This document shows, in pieces, positions 10,158 through 24,464 of a DNA stretch of 64,000 nucleotides. The notes under the pieces were generated by a model, which worked only from the letters and a program-made list of their open reading frames with translations, had not been told where the DNA came from and searched no databases. Position 1 is the stretch's first letter. The number at the start of each line of letters is the position of its first letter. This DNA comes from Dendrocalamus latiflorus. Taxonomy: Eukaryota > Streptophyta > Magnoliopsida > Poales > Poaceae. The position numbers and the translations under genes are program-made. The DNA lies in assembly GCA_017311315.1 (NCBI GenBank), contig CM029663.1, forward strand, positions 15,237,412-15,301,411. The letters run 5' to 3'.

Positions 10158-12875
10158 CCACTGTGGTGTTAACAAAGACTACCTAGAGCTTAGAGGATGC
10201 ACACGTTTTTGCCCGCTCGATTGAACAATCAACGGTCTAGATTAAAGTCTGTTTGGACGGGAGGACTTTTTTTTAAAAAAAACCTTGGTGATTAGTTCCG
10301 AAAATTCCCAAAGAAACCTTCTCATCAAAGCACCTTCTGCGAAAGAAAAAACAACTTCGGTCAACAGGGACAGTGTACGGTCGGGTCCATGTTTTCTTGA
10401 TCCAACGGCTGTGCAATCGCCACACCACTACAGTAGATCCGTGAGCAACAGTTTTAAAGAAGGGTCGGTAACCGTTACGGTCGGGTTATAGGCAAGTAAC
10501 CAAGTACCAAGCGTCATGCATGTGTTGGATGCCGGACGGCACGTGACACGGCCGTATGCTTTGGCCTAATCCTGCGTCCTTGTCTTCTTTCTGGTGCCGC
10601 TTGGCGCTTGCCTGCTCGCCTGCGCCCGTGAACGCCGGCAGCTTCTGCGGCGGAGCCGGGTCAGATTTCGCAGGAGATTCGTTGCGATTCGCGAGCGCTT
10701 CGTGCTGCTCTGCCCTGCCGCGGAGAGGACCGCGCGCGTGTGGGGGCGCTGCCTCGGCGTACGCTGGCAAATCCTGGTTTTTCGCGTCGGTTTGGTCCGG
10801 TGTCGCGTGGACTTGGCAGTGCGAATCGGAGCGTTGCCGTGCCGCTGGAGAAGCGGCGCGGAGGGGGGAGTGTTAAGGTATGTTTTTTTTTAACCGAAGC
10901 TTATAGTTGTAGTCGTGGTTTATTATGACTTTTAGATTGTTTGTGTAAGAGATTATAGAGTAACGGAAACTCACGTGCGATTTTTGCCGATATAAATGAT
11001 GTCAGTACAGTATGTACTACAAGTAACTAGTAGAGTCTATCTTGAAAAGATACTCTGTTTAAAAATTAGTTACTGTAGAAAAATCGAAAAGCAACTTTTT
11101 AGAAGATGAAAAGAACATACCATTGAGAAGTTGGGAGGAAACCGGCGGGTTTGCGCTGTTTTCTGAGTTGGGTATTTGTACGTTCACCTGACACTTGATC
11201 ACGGGCTAGCTGATTACGGCGTGGACCATCTATCGGCCAGGGCCAGGCCATCTTCGATCGATCTTGATCTTGTTGTAGTGGTCCTTTTTTGGAGTGTGCT
11301 ATTGCTAGCGAGTGGAAAGGACAGGTCAATGGTCGGTGTACCTTCGGCTGTTCTCTCAATGAGAAGAACAACGCTTTCCTGTCATCGTTATGTGCTTTCC
11401 AGATGATGATTTATCATTTTAGATGGAGTTTTCACTGGCTCCAGGGTAACATATGTGTCAAGCCGACAGGCTGTGAGTTGTGACGCATGAATTTATAGTG
11501 AGCCAGTAGATGCAAGCGGGTAAGAAAGCAAGTACTGTTCCGTAGGGATCAACCACTGTAAAATGGGATGGGAAAGGAAATAGCAACCACTGTAAATGGG
11601 ATGGGAAAGAAAATAGCAACTTCTTGACATCGTGCGCCGTACATTAGTGTACTGTGCACAATGTAAAATCTCACTCGTTTTAAGGCCTCTTGTAATTTGA
11701 AGGCCTGTTCGGCGTCACAAAATTGTTTCATTAGCTTTGAAGTCTGAAGGAACTCAATTCAGCGACGCAGATAAAAGAAAGTGCGTTGCTTTGAAGGTCC
11801 AAGTGTCAAAACTGTACAGCTGCAGTTCTTTTTCTTCTTCTATAGTTACATATCCGTGCGTTGTAATGAAACTCATTGAATGTATAAAAAATCATGCTAT
11901 AAAAGAGAGTTGCTCTGATAGGTTGAAAAGTACAGAATGATAAAAAGTTAAGGAAATAAAGTGGTTGAAGAAAAATAGACCTACAATCACTAACCCGTTC
12001 TTTTATAATAGTAAAGAAATGAGCTGACACGTACCAGCAGGTTCCGTCCCCAGATAGGCAATTATAACTGCCTGAGATCTTACCCAACTAATTCAGTGGC
12101 AAGATGTGATTCATCATTCATGAGGAACGCCATGTCCTGCAGTCATTTACTACTCTGTACCACACGAGTTTTAGCCTTTTAGGCCGGCATAGTTGACCTG
12201 CCACAGACGCATGACAGTTTGCACATTGCCACGAACAATTGCAGATTGCAGTGCAGCGCTGCTTTTGTTCCCCACTTACTGTTGCTGGGGACTGGACGTA
12301 GCCAAAGACTAGAACAGAACTGTCCAGTAGGATGCCATGAGCAGAGCTCGAGCATGTGACATGTACGTCTGGAAGACACCGAGGCAAGACGATGGCTCTG
12401 CATGTGCAGCGCCGCAACGTCCTTTCTCCGCTTATTCGCACGCTTGTCGCGCGTGCTGCAGCGAGTAGTGACTATTACGGCTCTGTGTTCTTGTACTTCA
12501 GAATCCAAGAGCTGTGCAGATTGTTATCTTTTCTTTTTTTTTTTGAGAAGTATGTTTCTCCTTTTACTGAGGAACTAACTGTAGTCCAGGACTCCGGAAT
12601 CCCAGATGCAGAGAGCATATCACGAGCTCCATCAGTTTGGCGAGCTTATCAACTCATCAAGTACACTATTGTAGCCATGGGCAGGAGAACAAAGTGTTTC
12701 TTTCTCCCATCTTTCCACTCGTTTCTCTTTTCTTTTTGATCAAATGATGAATAAAGCATTGTAGAATCATTAACAGCAAAGCAACAGCTTCATATGGACT
12801 CCTACTCTTACAGCTTTTTGTATATTGTGTCAAAGGAAATGATACAACAAAAAAATTTTGGCATCCTCAATTTCC
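10158..12875. other. Intergenic, no supported gene
   Basis: A CpG-rich patch spans about 10540-10880 with a CATGCATG (RY) motif near 10517, which could be a promoter or untranslated exon, but no spliced coding sequence follows. Open frames at 11737-11940 and 12118-12739 overlap on both strands and have no domains. The sequence from about 11500 is the downstream flank of LIP1P. Confidence 0.45.
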
Positions 12876-12881
12876 TTTATT
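12876..12881 (-). terminator. Candidate polyadenylation signal of LIP1P
   Basis: AATAAA on the minus strand, about 175 bp past the LIP1P stop codon. Plant signals are loose, so this is only the best-looking hexamer. Confidence 0.35.
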
Positions 12882-13054
12882 CAACAGAGGTAAGTACAGT
12901 AAAGATCAAAAGCGTGTATGCATATCCAGAAAGAAAAGTAGGGGATCAACTTTCAGAAGAATAGAATGATTATGTCGCTCTCCTTTTGTTCTGCTGCTCC
13001 GAACATACACATCAGAAGAATCCAATGGTTTGCTTCTGTGTGAAGATATCTTGG

Positions 13055-16037
13055 TTAAGATGATGCAGATGCAAGCTTAGTTTTGTTATTTGTTAACAAA
13101 TTTTGGACAAAGAGCTCTCCCGCACGGTATGAAGATCGAACCTGAGAAAAATCACATATTAGAGAAAGTAAGTTCTTGTAAATCACTGATATGAGCAGTA
13201 TCAAACTGAATGTTACTCCACTACCGAATTAAACAACTAATAATAGGGCTGCAAGCTATATTTTTTTATTAAAGCTTGGCAATCAAGATATTATTTCCAG
13301 AACTTTAGTTAATGCATTGTAATGCCATTTGTTTCAGAGCAGTCTGTTATTTGTATTTACTATTAGAAGGTGAAAATTGAATGGGGTAATCAACTAGATG
13401 TAGCACTTACCAGAGGTCCACTAGCAACATAACGAAATCCTACCGATTCTCCATACTCCTTCCAAAACTGGAACTTCTCAGGAGTCACATACTCCCTTAC
13501 TGTCAAATGTCTTTCTGTTGGCTGCAACATCAAGTAGTTCCCAGCTTTATGACTTACACAAAGAAGGGATGGCAGGATATTCTGCGCTAATGGCAAAGTG
13601 TCGGGTACTGGAGTAACCTGTAAATACTGGCCCAATGTCAGGATATCAACACCAATGGCCCTTAAGTCAATCATGGCTTGTTTCACCTCCTCATCAGTCT
13701 CTCCAAGACCAAGCATGACAGAGGACTTTGTTATCATGCCCTCTTTGCAACTTTTAGCATGCTTCAGAACAGCTAAGCTCTGATCATATCTGTAAAAACG
13801 AGAGAAGATAAGAGATGCTTACAATGCCAGAGGGCAGAGACCATTAGACAAAGCATAGATACAAGGAATTAACTGGGTATTGCCAGAAGATACCGATTTC
13901 TGTAATTATTCTAGAAAAATATAATTTCTGTAATTAGGCCCTTCAACATTAGCATCAATATCAAGACTTGTGCAAATTCTAGGAGGAATCAAATCAAATA
14001 CATCATACCAGACACACTCATGAGTCATGACAACCAGATCCTATGGGAATGGTAGTTGGCCAGCTAAAAGAAATCATATCCAAACATTATGACCTGACCA
14101 ACATTAGAAAGTAATAAAACTATAGCAACTCACCAATCAAATAGATTGTAAGACTCTGTTCTTAATTGTAACTAGTTTAGGACTGTCCAATTATGTACAT
14201 ACAATAAGAATGTAACTGGCCTAAGAGAAAATGCATCTATATAGCTGTTTGTATACTGTAAATTTGTAATATTACTAGCTATTCTTATGGCTTCAGCGGC
14301 AACAGTTTGCAACCTATAGAAAATAACTCTTGCAATGGTAAGGTTTGTGCCTTGTGGAGCTGGATAAGAATTAGGTTCGTGGTTGCTCAGGGGGCGAATT
14401 TAAGATAGATCATCTAGACTAAAACACATCAATGGCTTGAGATTGATTGCAGTGCTACAGTGCAGTTATGCTGTAGAATTGATGCCAGTGACAGAATACT
14501 GGAGTGAAAAGATGAAATATTCATTCAGTCCTGGCACACATAAAAGCAAATAAAATGTTAACTCATTTTATCCAGTAAAAACACTTGGAACTAATTTTAA
14601 CATAAAAGCACACATAATATTTATACAATGTTTGGAACATTTAGGCTTTCTATACCTTTGAAGAAATATCACAAACTAAAGACTGAAAGTCTGGAACTAG
14701 CGAGTTCTTTTTTAGTTGAGATGTTTCAGAACTTTCAATGAGTGGTAATCTCACAGGATTCAGAGACTTGGGGGGAATTGAGTTATTGGTATTAAGTTGT
14801 AAAACAGTCTAAATAACATAACATGTTATGACACTAAAATCAGTGAATGACAATACCCTGCTCGAGGATCCCTCACAATTCTCTGCAGACTCCTCACAGT
14901 TTCTATGTTGTGTGCAAACACATCTAGACCAGAATTTGCCAAAGATGAAACAGCCTCCAGATCACCTCGAAAATCAGAGGTTAAGCACTCCACCAGTATC
15001 CCAGGTTTGAGCTCCTGAATAGGATGTCCAGAAATATTTAGCAACAGTACTTTCACCAAATGTAAACTTATGTCAAAGATACACCAAGACAGTATAGGGT
15101 AAACCTTTAAAGCTCTCACTGTCTGAGCAAAATGGCCACTTCCACCATCAGGCAAGTCATCTCTATCAACACTGGTCAGGACAACATAGTCTACTCTGGA
15201 AAGAACAGCATTTGTCAGATAATCTGTGTAATCTTACCGTGTAAATAGACGTATGCTCAATTGATTTACATCCAAACTTAATACATTGCACTGTTATCTC
15301 TTTTTTCTACAACTGCCATTCGATCAATCAGTCACTCAGAAAATATGGAAGCCAACAGTGGCTAATCTGCAGATGAGCAACCAGCCACAAGTTCCAGATA
15401 TCGTACCCCCAGCTTGCAACGGCCAAGGCCGTGTTCAGAGGCTCCAGGGGATCCGGCGGCGGAGGCTTGTTGCTAGTCTTCACGGCGCAGAACCGACAGC
15501 CGCGCGTGCAAGTGTCGCCGAGCACCATGATGGTCGCCGTGGCAACGCCGTCCCCCTCGCCGCCCGCCCCTCCCCCTCCATTCCAACACTGCGTCCCAAA
15601 AGCAGCAGATTTCGTAAAGCCCAACACCAAAAGCAAGAACTTCTCTTGCAGAAATTGCTCGTGCAGATCAGCTAATACTAGGCTCGTATGATCGGATCAC
15701 ACAAGGGAAGCTGCTGCGCGAGTAGTGTGTGTGTGCATACCTCTCCGATGTTGGGACACTGGGCCTCCACGCAGACGGTGTTGAGCTTGAGCTCGCCGAG
15801 CGACTCCCGCAGCCGCGCGTACTTCTCCCCCTGCGCCGCCCGCTGCCGCAGCCACGCGGGCTTCTTCACCTCCGGGTCCCTCCCGGTGTACGGCCCCGCC
15901 CTGCCCACAGACACGGGCGGCGCGGCCTCGGCGCGGCACTGGGCCACGGAGACCGAACCGGGCCGCATCCGGCGGCCAGGGTTCTCGCAACCGGGCCGTA
16001 TCGGCGGACCCAACGGTCTCGCGAGCGAGCTCTGCAT
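13055..16037 (-). CDS. LIP1P: Lipoyl synthase, chloroplastic
   Basis: A radical-SAM enzyme that inserts two sulfurs into octanoyl groups on plastid lipoyl proteins (e.g. the E2 of pyruvate dehydrogenase). Six exons, minus strand: 16037-15741, 15588-15407, 15195-15105, 15014-14857, 13789-13411, 13141-13055. All junctions are GT-AG and keep frame, giving 397 aa, close to the plant plastid enzymes. Residues 1-60 are Arg/Ser/Pro-rich with few acids, as in a transit peptide. The auxiliary-cluster motif CX4CX5C is at C89, C94, C100; exon 1 ends just before C100. The radical-SAM motif CX3CX2C (CTRGCRFC) is at C126, C130, C133. The late RSSY motif, whose Ser ligates the auxiliary cluster, is in exon 6. 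The start is the ATG that gives this full transit peptide. No lesions seen. Confidence 0.95.
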
Positions 16038-16614
16038 CGTCGCCGGCGAATCAGACGCCGGATCGATTGCACCGCGTCGAGCAGCCGTGCACGCGATGGG
16101 TTCGAAGCGAGGGGCAACGTTTTGCTCGTTCCGATTTTACCCCTATGGTATGGCGGCAAACTACGGGAATTTCTGGGACGGGGCGAGGGGTAAAATGGGT
16201 ATTTTGTCGTAAGCCGACGATGATACCAAGGATGTTGGCCGGTTTTTCACTCGCCTGCCAGCTGTTTGTCTTGGGGGCTTTGATTTATTGTTGAGGGGAG
16301 TTGGGTAGCCCCTGTGTGGGCGATTTCGATTTGGTGGGTGAGAAGATAGGGGAGCATGGTTGTGGAATAAGGGCATCTCCCATCTCGGTTATCTTTTAAC
16401 TATATTAAATAAGTAAAATTTTATATAAAAAAAAGATAATATGAGAAAAGATAATATACCGTCTCTTATATAAGAGACGACTTAAACCAACTTAAATAGT
16501 AAGTGGGTATGAGACAGGAAGTTATTATGAAAATAATATAAAATAATTATATGAATGGTTTACTGTAGATGATATTATCTTTAGTGCTGTCTTTAAATAG
16601 GATAGAAGTTTGGC
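16038..16614. promoter_or_regulatory. LIP1P upstream region
   Basis: GC-rich to about 16200, consistent with 5' untranslated and core promoter sequence. Then AT-rich from about 16380, with AGGGCATCTCC at 16373 that may be the end of another small element interrupted by the MITE at 16615. No clear TATA box that I would defend. Confidence 0.35.
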
Positions 16615-16889
16615 CCTGATCAACTCGGCTTCGGCTTCTGGCTTATTTTTCACTATTCATAAGTTTCGTCTTTTTCTGAACTTTTGGCTTTTTGTTGAGT
16701 TTTTTTGCCGGTTCTTTTTTTCCCGTATTTGTTTGTATTATACGTAATGGGCTAATATATTTTTAATTTTTAATTTTTTTTAAATTTAATTATGCTAAAT
16801 AAGCCTCTGTCAGCTACAGTGCTTTTTTCAGCCAGCTACAGTATTTTCGGCCATAAGCCACGAGCTTTTCAGCCGAACCGATCACCACC
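16615..16889 (-). repeat. MITE family A, copy 2
   Basis: Nearly identical to 25409-25688 in the same orientation, and related to the copies at 128, 40940 and 42760. Ends are CTGATCAACTCGG on the left and CCGAACCGATCACCACC on the right, sharing an inverted TGATC. It lies about 0.6 kb upstream of the LIP1P start codon. Confidence 0.8.
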
Positions 16890-17519
16890 TTAAAGATAAT
16901 TTTAAGGGATAACTATTGTAAATGTTCTAAGCATGGCTACGTGCGGCTCTCTCACGTTCGGACCATTAACAATTTATTAGGCTGATGTTCTATTTGATCG
17001 GATTTAATATTAATTAGTACAAGAAAGCTAAACTTGAATATGTGGGTAAAATTTTGATCCTCCGTTAACAAAGTTGTACAAACCCCTTTGAATTCCTCAA
17101 CGCTCATGCAAAAATAATGCTAATGTGATTCAATCTTGATGTCCTGTACTAGTTTGTTTTGTCAGCAACTTCAGCCTTACACGGAGCTCTTCAGGTTATG
17201 AGAAACGCAAAGACGTCGCTAAATTCCACCAGCCATCAATGAGTATGATCTTCGCGAAAAACCAATTCTCCAACTGTATCTTCTTCTTGCACAAGAACAG
17301 ATAACCTGGGTGATCGTATCTGTACGTTAATTATAACATCTGCAGTACCATACAGCTACTGTAATTTTTTTCGTTGGATTAGCACGCTACTGTAGAAAGT
17401 GCTTTAGGAACTGTGAGGCTTTCTCCTATAACAACATAGGGCATCGAGGCACTTTTGCACAGCCTGCAAAGCAGAAGATTGGGACACGATGGTAGATTAC
17501 AAAAGATGTAGTGAGATTA

Positions 17520-17729
17520 TGCCATCTCCAATAGTGACTTATGAGCTAGCTCTAAGCATATTATTTCATATTTTAATAGAAGAGAGAGAAAAGCTATCTC
17601 TTGATCAAGAGCTAGTCTCATACACACATTCCAAGATTATGTGAAATTGTCATATGAGACTATTTATGTTATGAGCTATGTGCTAGTTGTCTTAGAGCTA
17701 GTAACTAGCTCATACTGTTGGAGATGCGC
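17520..17729. mobile_element. Small Tourist-like MITE
   Basis: 210 bp with inverted ends TGCCATCTCCAATAGT and, on the other strand, GCGCATCTCCAACAGT. TTA lies outside both ends (17517-17519 and 17730-17732), the Harbinger target site. Non-coding, with inner inverted GAGCTAG words. Confidence 0.75.
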
Positions 17730-17732
17730 TTA

Positions 17733-18913
17733 TACTCGCGTCTTAATGGAGAGGTCATTTTGTTCCCTGTTCTGCCAAAAGCAAGGTACAGTAACATTTT
17801 GCTCTATCCCATGATCAAAGTGTCAGATTCATCTAGATGGCACCAAAACGAAATACCATAGGTCCATACTGATGATACGCCAAACAGTTGCTCGAAGCTA
17901 ACTGCAACTCAATTGGTTTCAATCGGATCACAGTAAGTACAAGACCATTATACACGCATTGCACCGGTGCAAATGCAAATTCCATTTAAACACTCCCGTT
18001 TAAGGCTGGAATTGCACAAATACACAACGAATGCAGGCAGATTCACATCCCGCTAGGGAAATGTGAATAGAAGAATAGGATGTAAGAGAATACATCAACC
18101 AACGAACCAATCATTTGCATTTGCACAAGACTTAAGGCCGAACTCTCTTACCAACTTTAAAGACATAGTAAAAACTAAATTTGCTTTCTTAATATCCCGA
18201 CACACCCACCCTAGCACTCCTAAAAAGAGGAGAGTATACCTTAGACTGGAACATAACACATCTATAAATGAAAACAATGTAGAAAGAAGAGGCACACCTT
18301 CAATTCCAGTACTCCACTAATATCACTGGATACCTCGATCATACTGATACACATCTATAATATCTTTCAAGGCTGACTTGAAGAAAATGTCTTTCCGGAA
18401 GCCTAAAATACTTCCATTATTCCAACACACTTGGTCCTAATTAAAGCAGATAAGACCCAGACAAGACAACATGATACTTGGCACCTTCCACACTCGTAAA
18501 AAAGAACAGACAGGAAGTCCTTAATAATGGAACCTGTACAACACTGCTACGCCAACGACCGTCTTCTTCACTGGGAGCACATAAATGTTAAAAACTAGAT
18601 TTGCCCCGACGAGGTGACCAGTTCGTCACTGCACAGAGTTACAACAGTATACGTACATGCATAGTCTATTATAATAGTCATCAGGTGGGTGCTATCTTAA
18701 ATGACCCACAGAAAGGAGATTGTTGGTCTATGAGATTAATCTGAAGCCTACACTTACGTCATAATCTGAAGAAGGCTAATTTCCTGAGCCAATGGAACTT
18801 GTCCAAGCTCACACCTTATGAAGGGGCGTGCATGTCTCCAAACATAAGAATTACCATCTGAAGACAATTGCATTGAGTCTTTAGGCGTTGACCCTTTGGC
18901 ATCTTTAGTTAGA
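17733..18913. other. Intergenic and PAT1 downstream flank
   Basis: No coding sequence recognised. The part next to 18914 should contain the 3' untranslated region of the PAT1-like gene. The open frame at 18063-18320 has no domain. Confidence 0.45.
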
Positions 18914-21900
18914 TCAACCAGCAACAGATTCAGAAGTGATGTGTCCACCACTAGCACCAGGGGGATTAAAACCAGTTACCGGCATGGATCTCTGAGCAAA
19001 ATCAAGCAGCATCTGGCGTTGCTGTTCGTTTGTATGAGGAAGACTTGCACGTAGTAACTCAACTGGCATCTCCCTGCTAGTTGCTTTGGAGGCTTCGGAT
19101 CCAATTACAGAGCCTGATGCCTGCATGACAAACATCTGCAGAATACTTTCATACTTACTGAGACAGTATTTTGTCAGAAGCCCAAAGAAAGCATCAAATG
19201 ATGCCTGCCAGAGAGTTCGGTTTGACACAGTATAGCTGGCTGCAGCATGGTGATCACTCAATAACTCGGTTGCTTGATCCAGTACCGATTTAATAATAAG
19301 AGAAGCCCCATCACCAGCAGAGCTACCAAGTGGGCGGAGAGGTGGTTGTTCAGACGAACAGACAACGGCAGCAAGGCAAGAACTAAGAGCACCGAGGTCC
19401 ATATGGTGCACACAAGACGAACCAGTCTTTGCAAGAGCAACTGTTGTCTCTGCTGCACTTGAATCTGATGGTAAACCCCCAAACAAGAACCTCAGATGTC
19501 GAAAAATAGCCATGCATACAATCCTGGTCAGCTCGCTTCCAGGGACAAGAAGTCGGAGGTAACGATCCAGAAGCTTACGTCCTTTGGGAAGAGAAACAAT
19601 GCGAAGAAAAACAAGATCATCCTTAGGGGCTAATCCAGATGAATGGCCAGATTTGCTGGGCCCAAGAGGGTCAACAAGCTGAAGTGATGCAGCTAGACCT
19701 TCAAGGAGGACTTGTCGCCTTCGCCTCAGTTGGAAACTGTTATCCTGTGCCTGGCTAGACTGCAACAACCGGTCAATATCATCCACCTCAAGAAGAAGGC
19801 CAATGGCATCTTCAACAGTGACTCTGGCTGCCAGCATTGGTTCTTTCTCCAAGGGCCTCATAGAAGACTTCTGGTCATGAGAACTATCACCTGATGAAGG
19901 AAGGTCAACTTCAAGAAGAGACCGAGGCCTACGTATGGAAGAGAAAGAAGCTCTCCCAAGAGCATCAACCTGAAGATATGCATGCTGATCACCACTGGAC
20001 CGGGACTTGGAAGGCAAGTCTTTCATTGATGTCGGGGAGAAATTGACCTTTTGCCTAGAATTGGCACCCCTTTTCGCCATGCAAGCTTGATGGTAATAAT
20101 CGACAACGTAAGGATCACTGCTGTGACTTGCTGAATGCTGCATTCTCAAAATAGACTCAATCTCTTCAGATGACATGTACTTGGATCTAAACTTTAGTCC
20201 CCCACCATCACCATTCTGACTACCAGTATCAGACGGTGGTTGAGAAATACGTATGTTGTGTTTTCCCCTTCCTGATCTTGATCTCTTGTCCCTTGACAAA
20301 GGAACACTGCTAACTGAATCAAACCTGCCTGTTATCTCTGGAGAGTGCTGATGGTAGAATAGGTGAGGTGGTAAATTTAGGTAATTCTGATGGGATGGTT
20401 GGAACTGTGCCAACCTCTGCTGCTGCTGAGAGAATAGCAATGATGAAATTGGAGTATTTGGAAGCGATATTTGTTTATGTAATAAGTTGGGTAGTAGGTT
20501 AAGATGCCCCCCGGTGAACGGGTTGGCTTGGTTTGACCAGTCATTTTGCATTGGATTGTTTAGAGACAGGTTAGGAGCACCAATAGGCATGCTTCCTCCA
20601 TATGGCAGTCCATGAGATAGTCCAACCATAGGGTATGGTGAACCAGAAAGTGACATGCTCAGAGAACCCATTTGTAGCCCAGCACCAAGTGATGGAATGC
20701 TCCCATGACGTGTAAGGCCTTGAGCAGGATAGGATGTTCTACCACCTGGTGGCGGAAAGGAGGTAAATGAAGGAGATTTTGGTGCTGTGATAGGTTCACT
20801 TGAGCGGTGCTGCAGTGGCTGCTGAGGATAGGAAGATGTACGGCTTAAAGGTTTGGAGTCCTCTTGCTGCACCAAAGAATGTGGCTGCGACCACCGTCTA
20901 TTACTTTCCTGGAATTGCTCATTTTCCAATATATCCTGATCTACCCAGTTGGGAAACTCTACATCCTCAGCCCAGTCAACAGTTAAAGAACCTGAAAAAA
21001 GTCATTGCATAGTTCAGTAACAAATTGAGTCTTGGGGCATACATTTGACTTTTGACTACATACAAGAGTTTGCATAACACAGTTGCTTTTCAAGATAGCC
21101 TCTCTTCGTGACAACATTCATGGCATTAAATTTTGAAAATGTGTGAAGAATGCAGAATAGAAGCATCTCATAACTGAGCATATGTTAAGCTTTTGACATA
21201 GGCACATGCAAAAGCTACAATATAGCTCTCCTTCTGACAAAGACAATTCTATAGAATTCAGAACGGTTATGACTATATCAGCTTAATGACATGATACTCA
21301 AATTCACAACTATGTATAGCAAGTCAAAATTATACCAGGAATATACTGGTTGACAATGAGATGCAAAATGGTTAGCTTCAACATATTAAAATTTTAACTA
21401 TGATGCACAAGGGACAACATATTGTCAACAATGAAGTGAAGATTCTTAAACAACCAAAGATTGAGATCATGTTTCATACCGGACATATCACAAAATAAAC
21501 TCCATACTATTAAACTTCACTATTAATATGCTATAAGAGTAGAAATGTCACTTACTTCCTCTTGAAATGGATCGTCTGTCACCAATAACACCAGGATTCC
21601 GTGTTCCACTAATGCTTCGGTTCAACTGACAATAAAGCATGTGAATTTATCAGTGTGTGCCAAGTAACAGAAAGAAAGCAAAACAGTAATTAAGCACCAA
21701 AGTGAAGGCTAAAGCAAAGCCATCACAAAAATATGGATCCATGTAGAAATAATATGTGAGAGAGACAAACGTGAAGGCCCAATTACCCCCTTTGTTGGCC
21801 ATTGACTAAGATATGACGCAATACAACATAGATTCAACGATACAGCATTATCCTTAGAAAAAGAACAACAGCTTAGTAGACTACTCCAAAACGAGTTCAA

Positions 21901-24464
21901 TCGCTGCAAACTCAGCGTCTAGGTCATCTATAGGCAATTGGGCCTTCGATGGGGCCAAAACCTTGCGAATTGTAAAAACAGGTTATTGTCATGCCAGAAA
22001 AAGATAAAATCGAGTCTAAAGACTCTGCCAGTGTGTCAGAGCTGTGCCATTATCCAGCACATGATGCATGCCTACTAAAAGTGCATGCCATGGAGATAGG
22101 CATCTAGCTAAAACTTCAATGAATAAATATGCATGCCTATACCAAAACCAAAAGGCTTGGTGTTTACCGTTTAGAAAGTGGTTTCTACATTAATATCTCA
22201 ACTCAGTTCAATAAATTATTTACGCCCATTCTGTTCGGGTCATTTCAGTTATCTAGAATATAAGATTGGATCATGAAAGAATAAGAGTAAACACTTGGGC
22301 TAAGTATAACAAAGCATAATGGGCCTTCAAAAATATGCTAGTTAAAGAAGGAACTGCTGCAAAGCTGTGTATCTCAAAAGCATAGGTGACAGGTGCAGGG
22401 AAGTAAAGTTACATGAATTTTTGAAACTGAAACCTCAAAGTGAAGCACGGGAGCAATAAGTAGCAAACCTTAGCAAAAGTGCTTGCAAGATCATCAATGT
22501 CGGACAAGTTACTTAAACTGTCGATCTGCAGAACATAGCAGTTTGAATCAGAATCACAGCACACCATTAACGAATAAAAAAAATTCAAAACTCAGAATGA
22601 AAAATAGCACTTTGAAAATGGCATGTACAGGATATGAGGTCGCTCACACATGCATATATCCCTGACTCCCTGTAAAAACTTTTCAAAAGATACAGTTCAA
22701 AGATTGATGACTAATTCCTTTATAGTATTACATGTAAATTTTGCCCATCATAATTAACTCCAGTAACTGTTTAATGTTTATACAAGCACTTTAGCTAATT
22801 ACGATCACCCACGAAAAGTGAGTCATGCAACCAGCACAAGCGTACACTTGCTATAATCACTAAGTTAGTCATGTTTAACCAGCATAAGCCCAGATTTGCT
22901 ATTGTCTAGAGCTACATAACACGAACCTTAACAGCCACACTTGATCCTTAGGAGATTCACACTACCTCTTAACATTACAAGTATGCCCAATTCGAAGTCC
23001 TGGCACTACAATCTATGACTAATGCAATGGAGTGCAAAAGCAACTAGAGAATTTAAGAAATGACATAACTACCAACAGTGGAAACAATCAACTCTATCAT
23101 TCTGTGATGAACTAGGCCCTATTGTTGCTGTCGCGCTCACCTATTGATCCCAACATGCAGAAATAATTCTGTTTGAGCTCGAGAGCAAGTAAATGTTGGG
23201 GTCAAGCAACAAAAGGAAATATGCTAGAAGCCCAACTGCACCAAAAAAAATTGTACCATAGCTATAGGATTTAGCTAGATATGCTACAAAAGGGCTTACA
23301 ACTGGACTGAAAGAAGCCAAAGATAGGCTTGCGATAAAACAGTCAAAAGGCTACCCTGAACGCTATTTATTTCACAATCACTTTATCCAAATAAAAAACG
23401 TTCATAGTCACTATCCTTTATCCAAATAAAACATTCAGTGTTCTAGCGATCCTCAACACATGTCTTAACCACTTAGAAACAAGATGGGTGCAAGAAATTC
23501 TTCTTCCATCCCTGCCATATGAAACTCCACCCTCACAACGGAGGTTTTGTGTTATCAAACAAATGCTAAATGTGTTCATTCAACACACATCAAGGTAATT
23601 TTGCCTATAATTGAGCACAAAACTTTCCACCAGTCACTCGAGTTCTTTGCTTCTCCAACACTACTGATGTGAACCTCAGTTCCACCAAATATCACCCTAG
23701 AGGCCCACATGAATTTATTCTTGAATCTTGATTCCTCCCAGCACTAGTCTTCCACTACCAATTGCCACCATTTGAAAACCGCATGCCGTCGAAAAAGATA
23801 TAAAGCATACATGAGAACCAACAACCAAGCACACAAACGAAGAACGAGAGGCCAATAGTTCATAACAAATACGGTCGCTGTGTGGATATGAAGGTTCCGG
23901 AATCCGCACCTCTTCCCCAACAGAAGAGAGCCGGTACAGCCCATCTTTTGGCCCAGTGAATCCACCGCCATTGCCATCGCCACCGCCATCCTCCAAGCAA
24001 CCGAGCTCGAGCCCCTCCAGTGGCTCCTTCCCGAAAAAGGCATACTGCCCAGCGTCAAAACTCTCTGCAGCAAGGAACATCAGATCATATTAGCATCAGC
24101 GAAGAACAAATTCTTACCCATATTACAAACGAGAACCGAGAACAAAGGCAAGAACAACGCGAGAAACCAATCGAGCAAACAAAAGAAAATATTTCTTTAG
24201 CATCCCAACTCCAAGAGGCCGAATTCGAGTAATTATCCATCGGCAGCCAGAGATTCGCATCAGAAAGCACAACAAAGGCGCCGACTTAAGCACCAGAATC
24301 GGCCAGAACAGCACCAACAACCAACCACACCAACCAAACCGGCGACCAGATCAAACGCGCCAAGTAAAACCACCAAAAGCGCACCAAATTCAGCCGCGAG
24401 AGGCCTCACCTGCGGCGGCGGAGGAGGACGCGCCGCTGCCGCCGTCCGCCTCGACGCCCCGCAT
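18914..24464 (-). CDS. PAT1: PAT1-like mRNA decapping and decay factor
   Basis: PAT1 proteins bridge deadenylated mRNA, the LSM1-7 ring, the DDX6 helicase and the decapping enzyme in cytoplasmic P-bodies. Five exons, minus strand: 24464-24410, 24064-23910, 22525-22469, 21625-21556, 20991-18914. All GT-AG, frame kept throughout, giving 804 aa, normal for plant PAT1. The N-terminus has SFDAGQYAFFGKE, then an acidic DIDDLASTFAKL segment and DWAEDVEFPNWV. The middle is long, Pro/Ser/Gln-rich and probably disordered. The C-terminal third (VTVEDAIGLLLEVDDIDRLL, then KGRKLLDRYL) is the helical PAT1 domain, ending SREMPVELLRASLPHTN. Exon 1 has only 18 codons. No lesions. The symbol follows the family, as grasses have more than one paralogue. 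Confidence 0.92.
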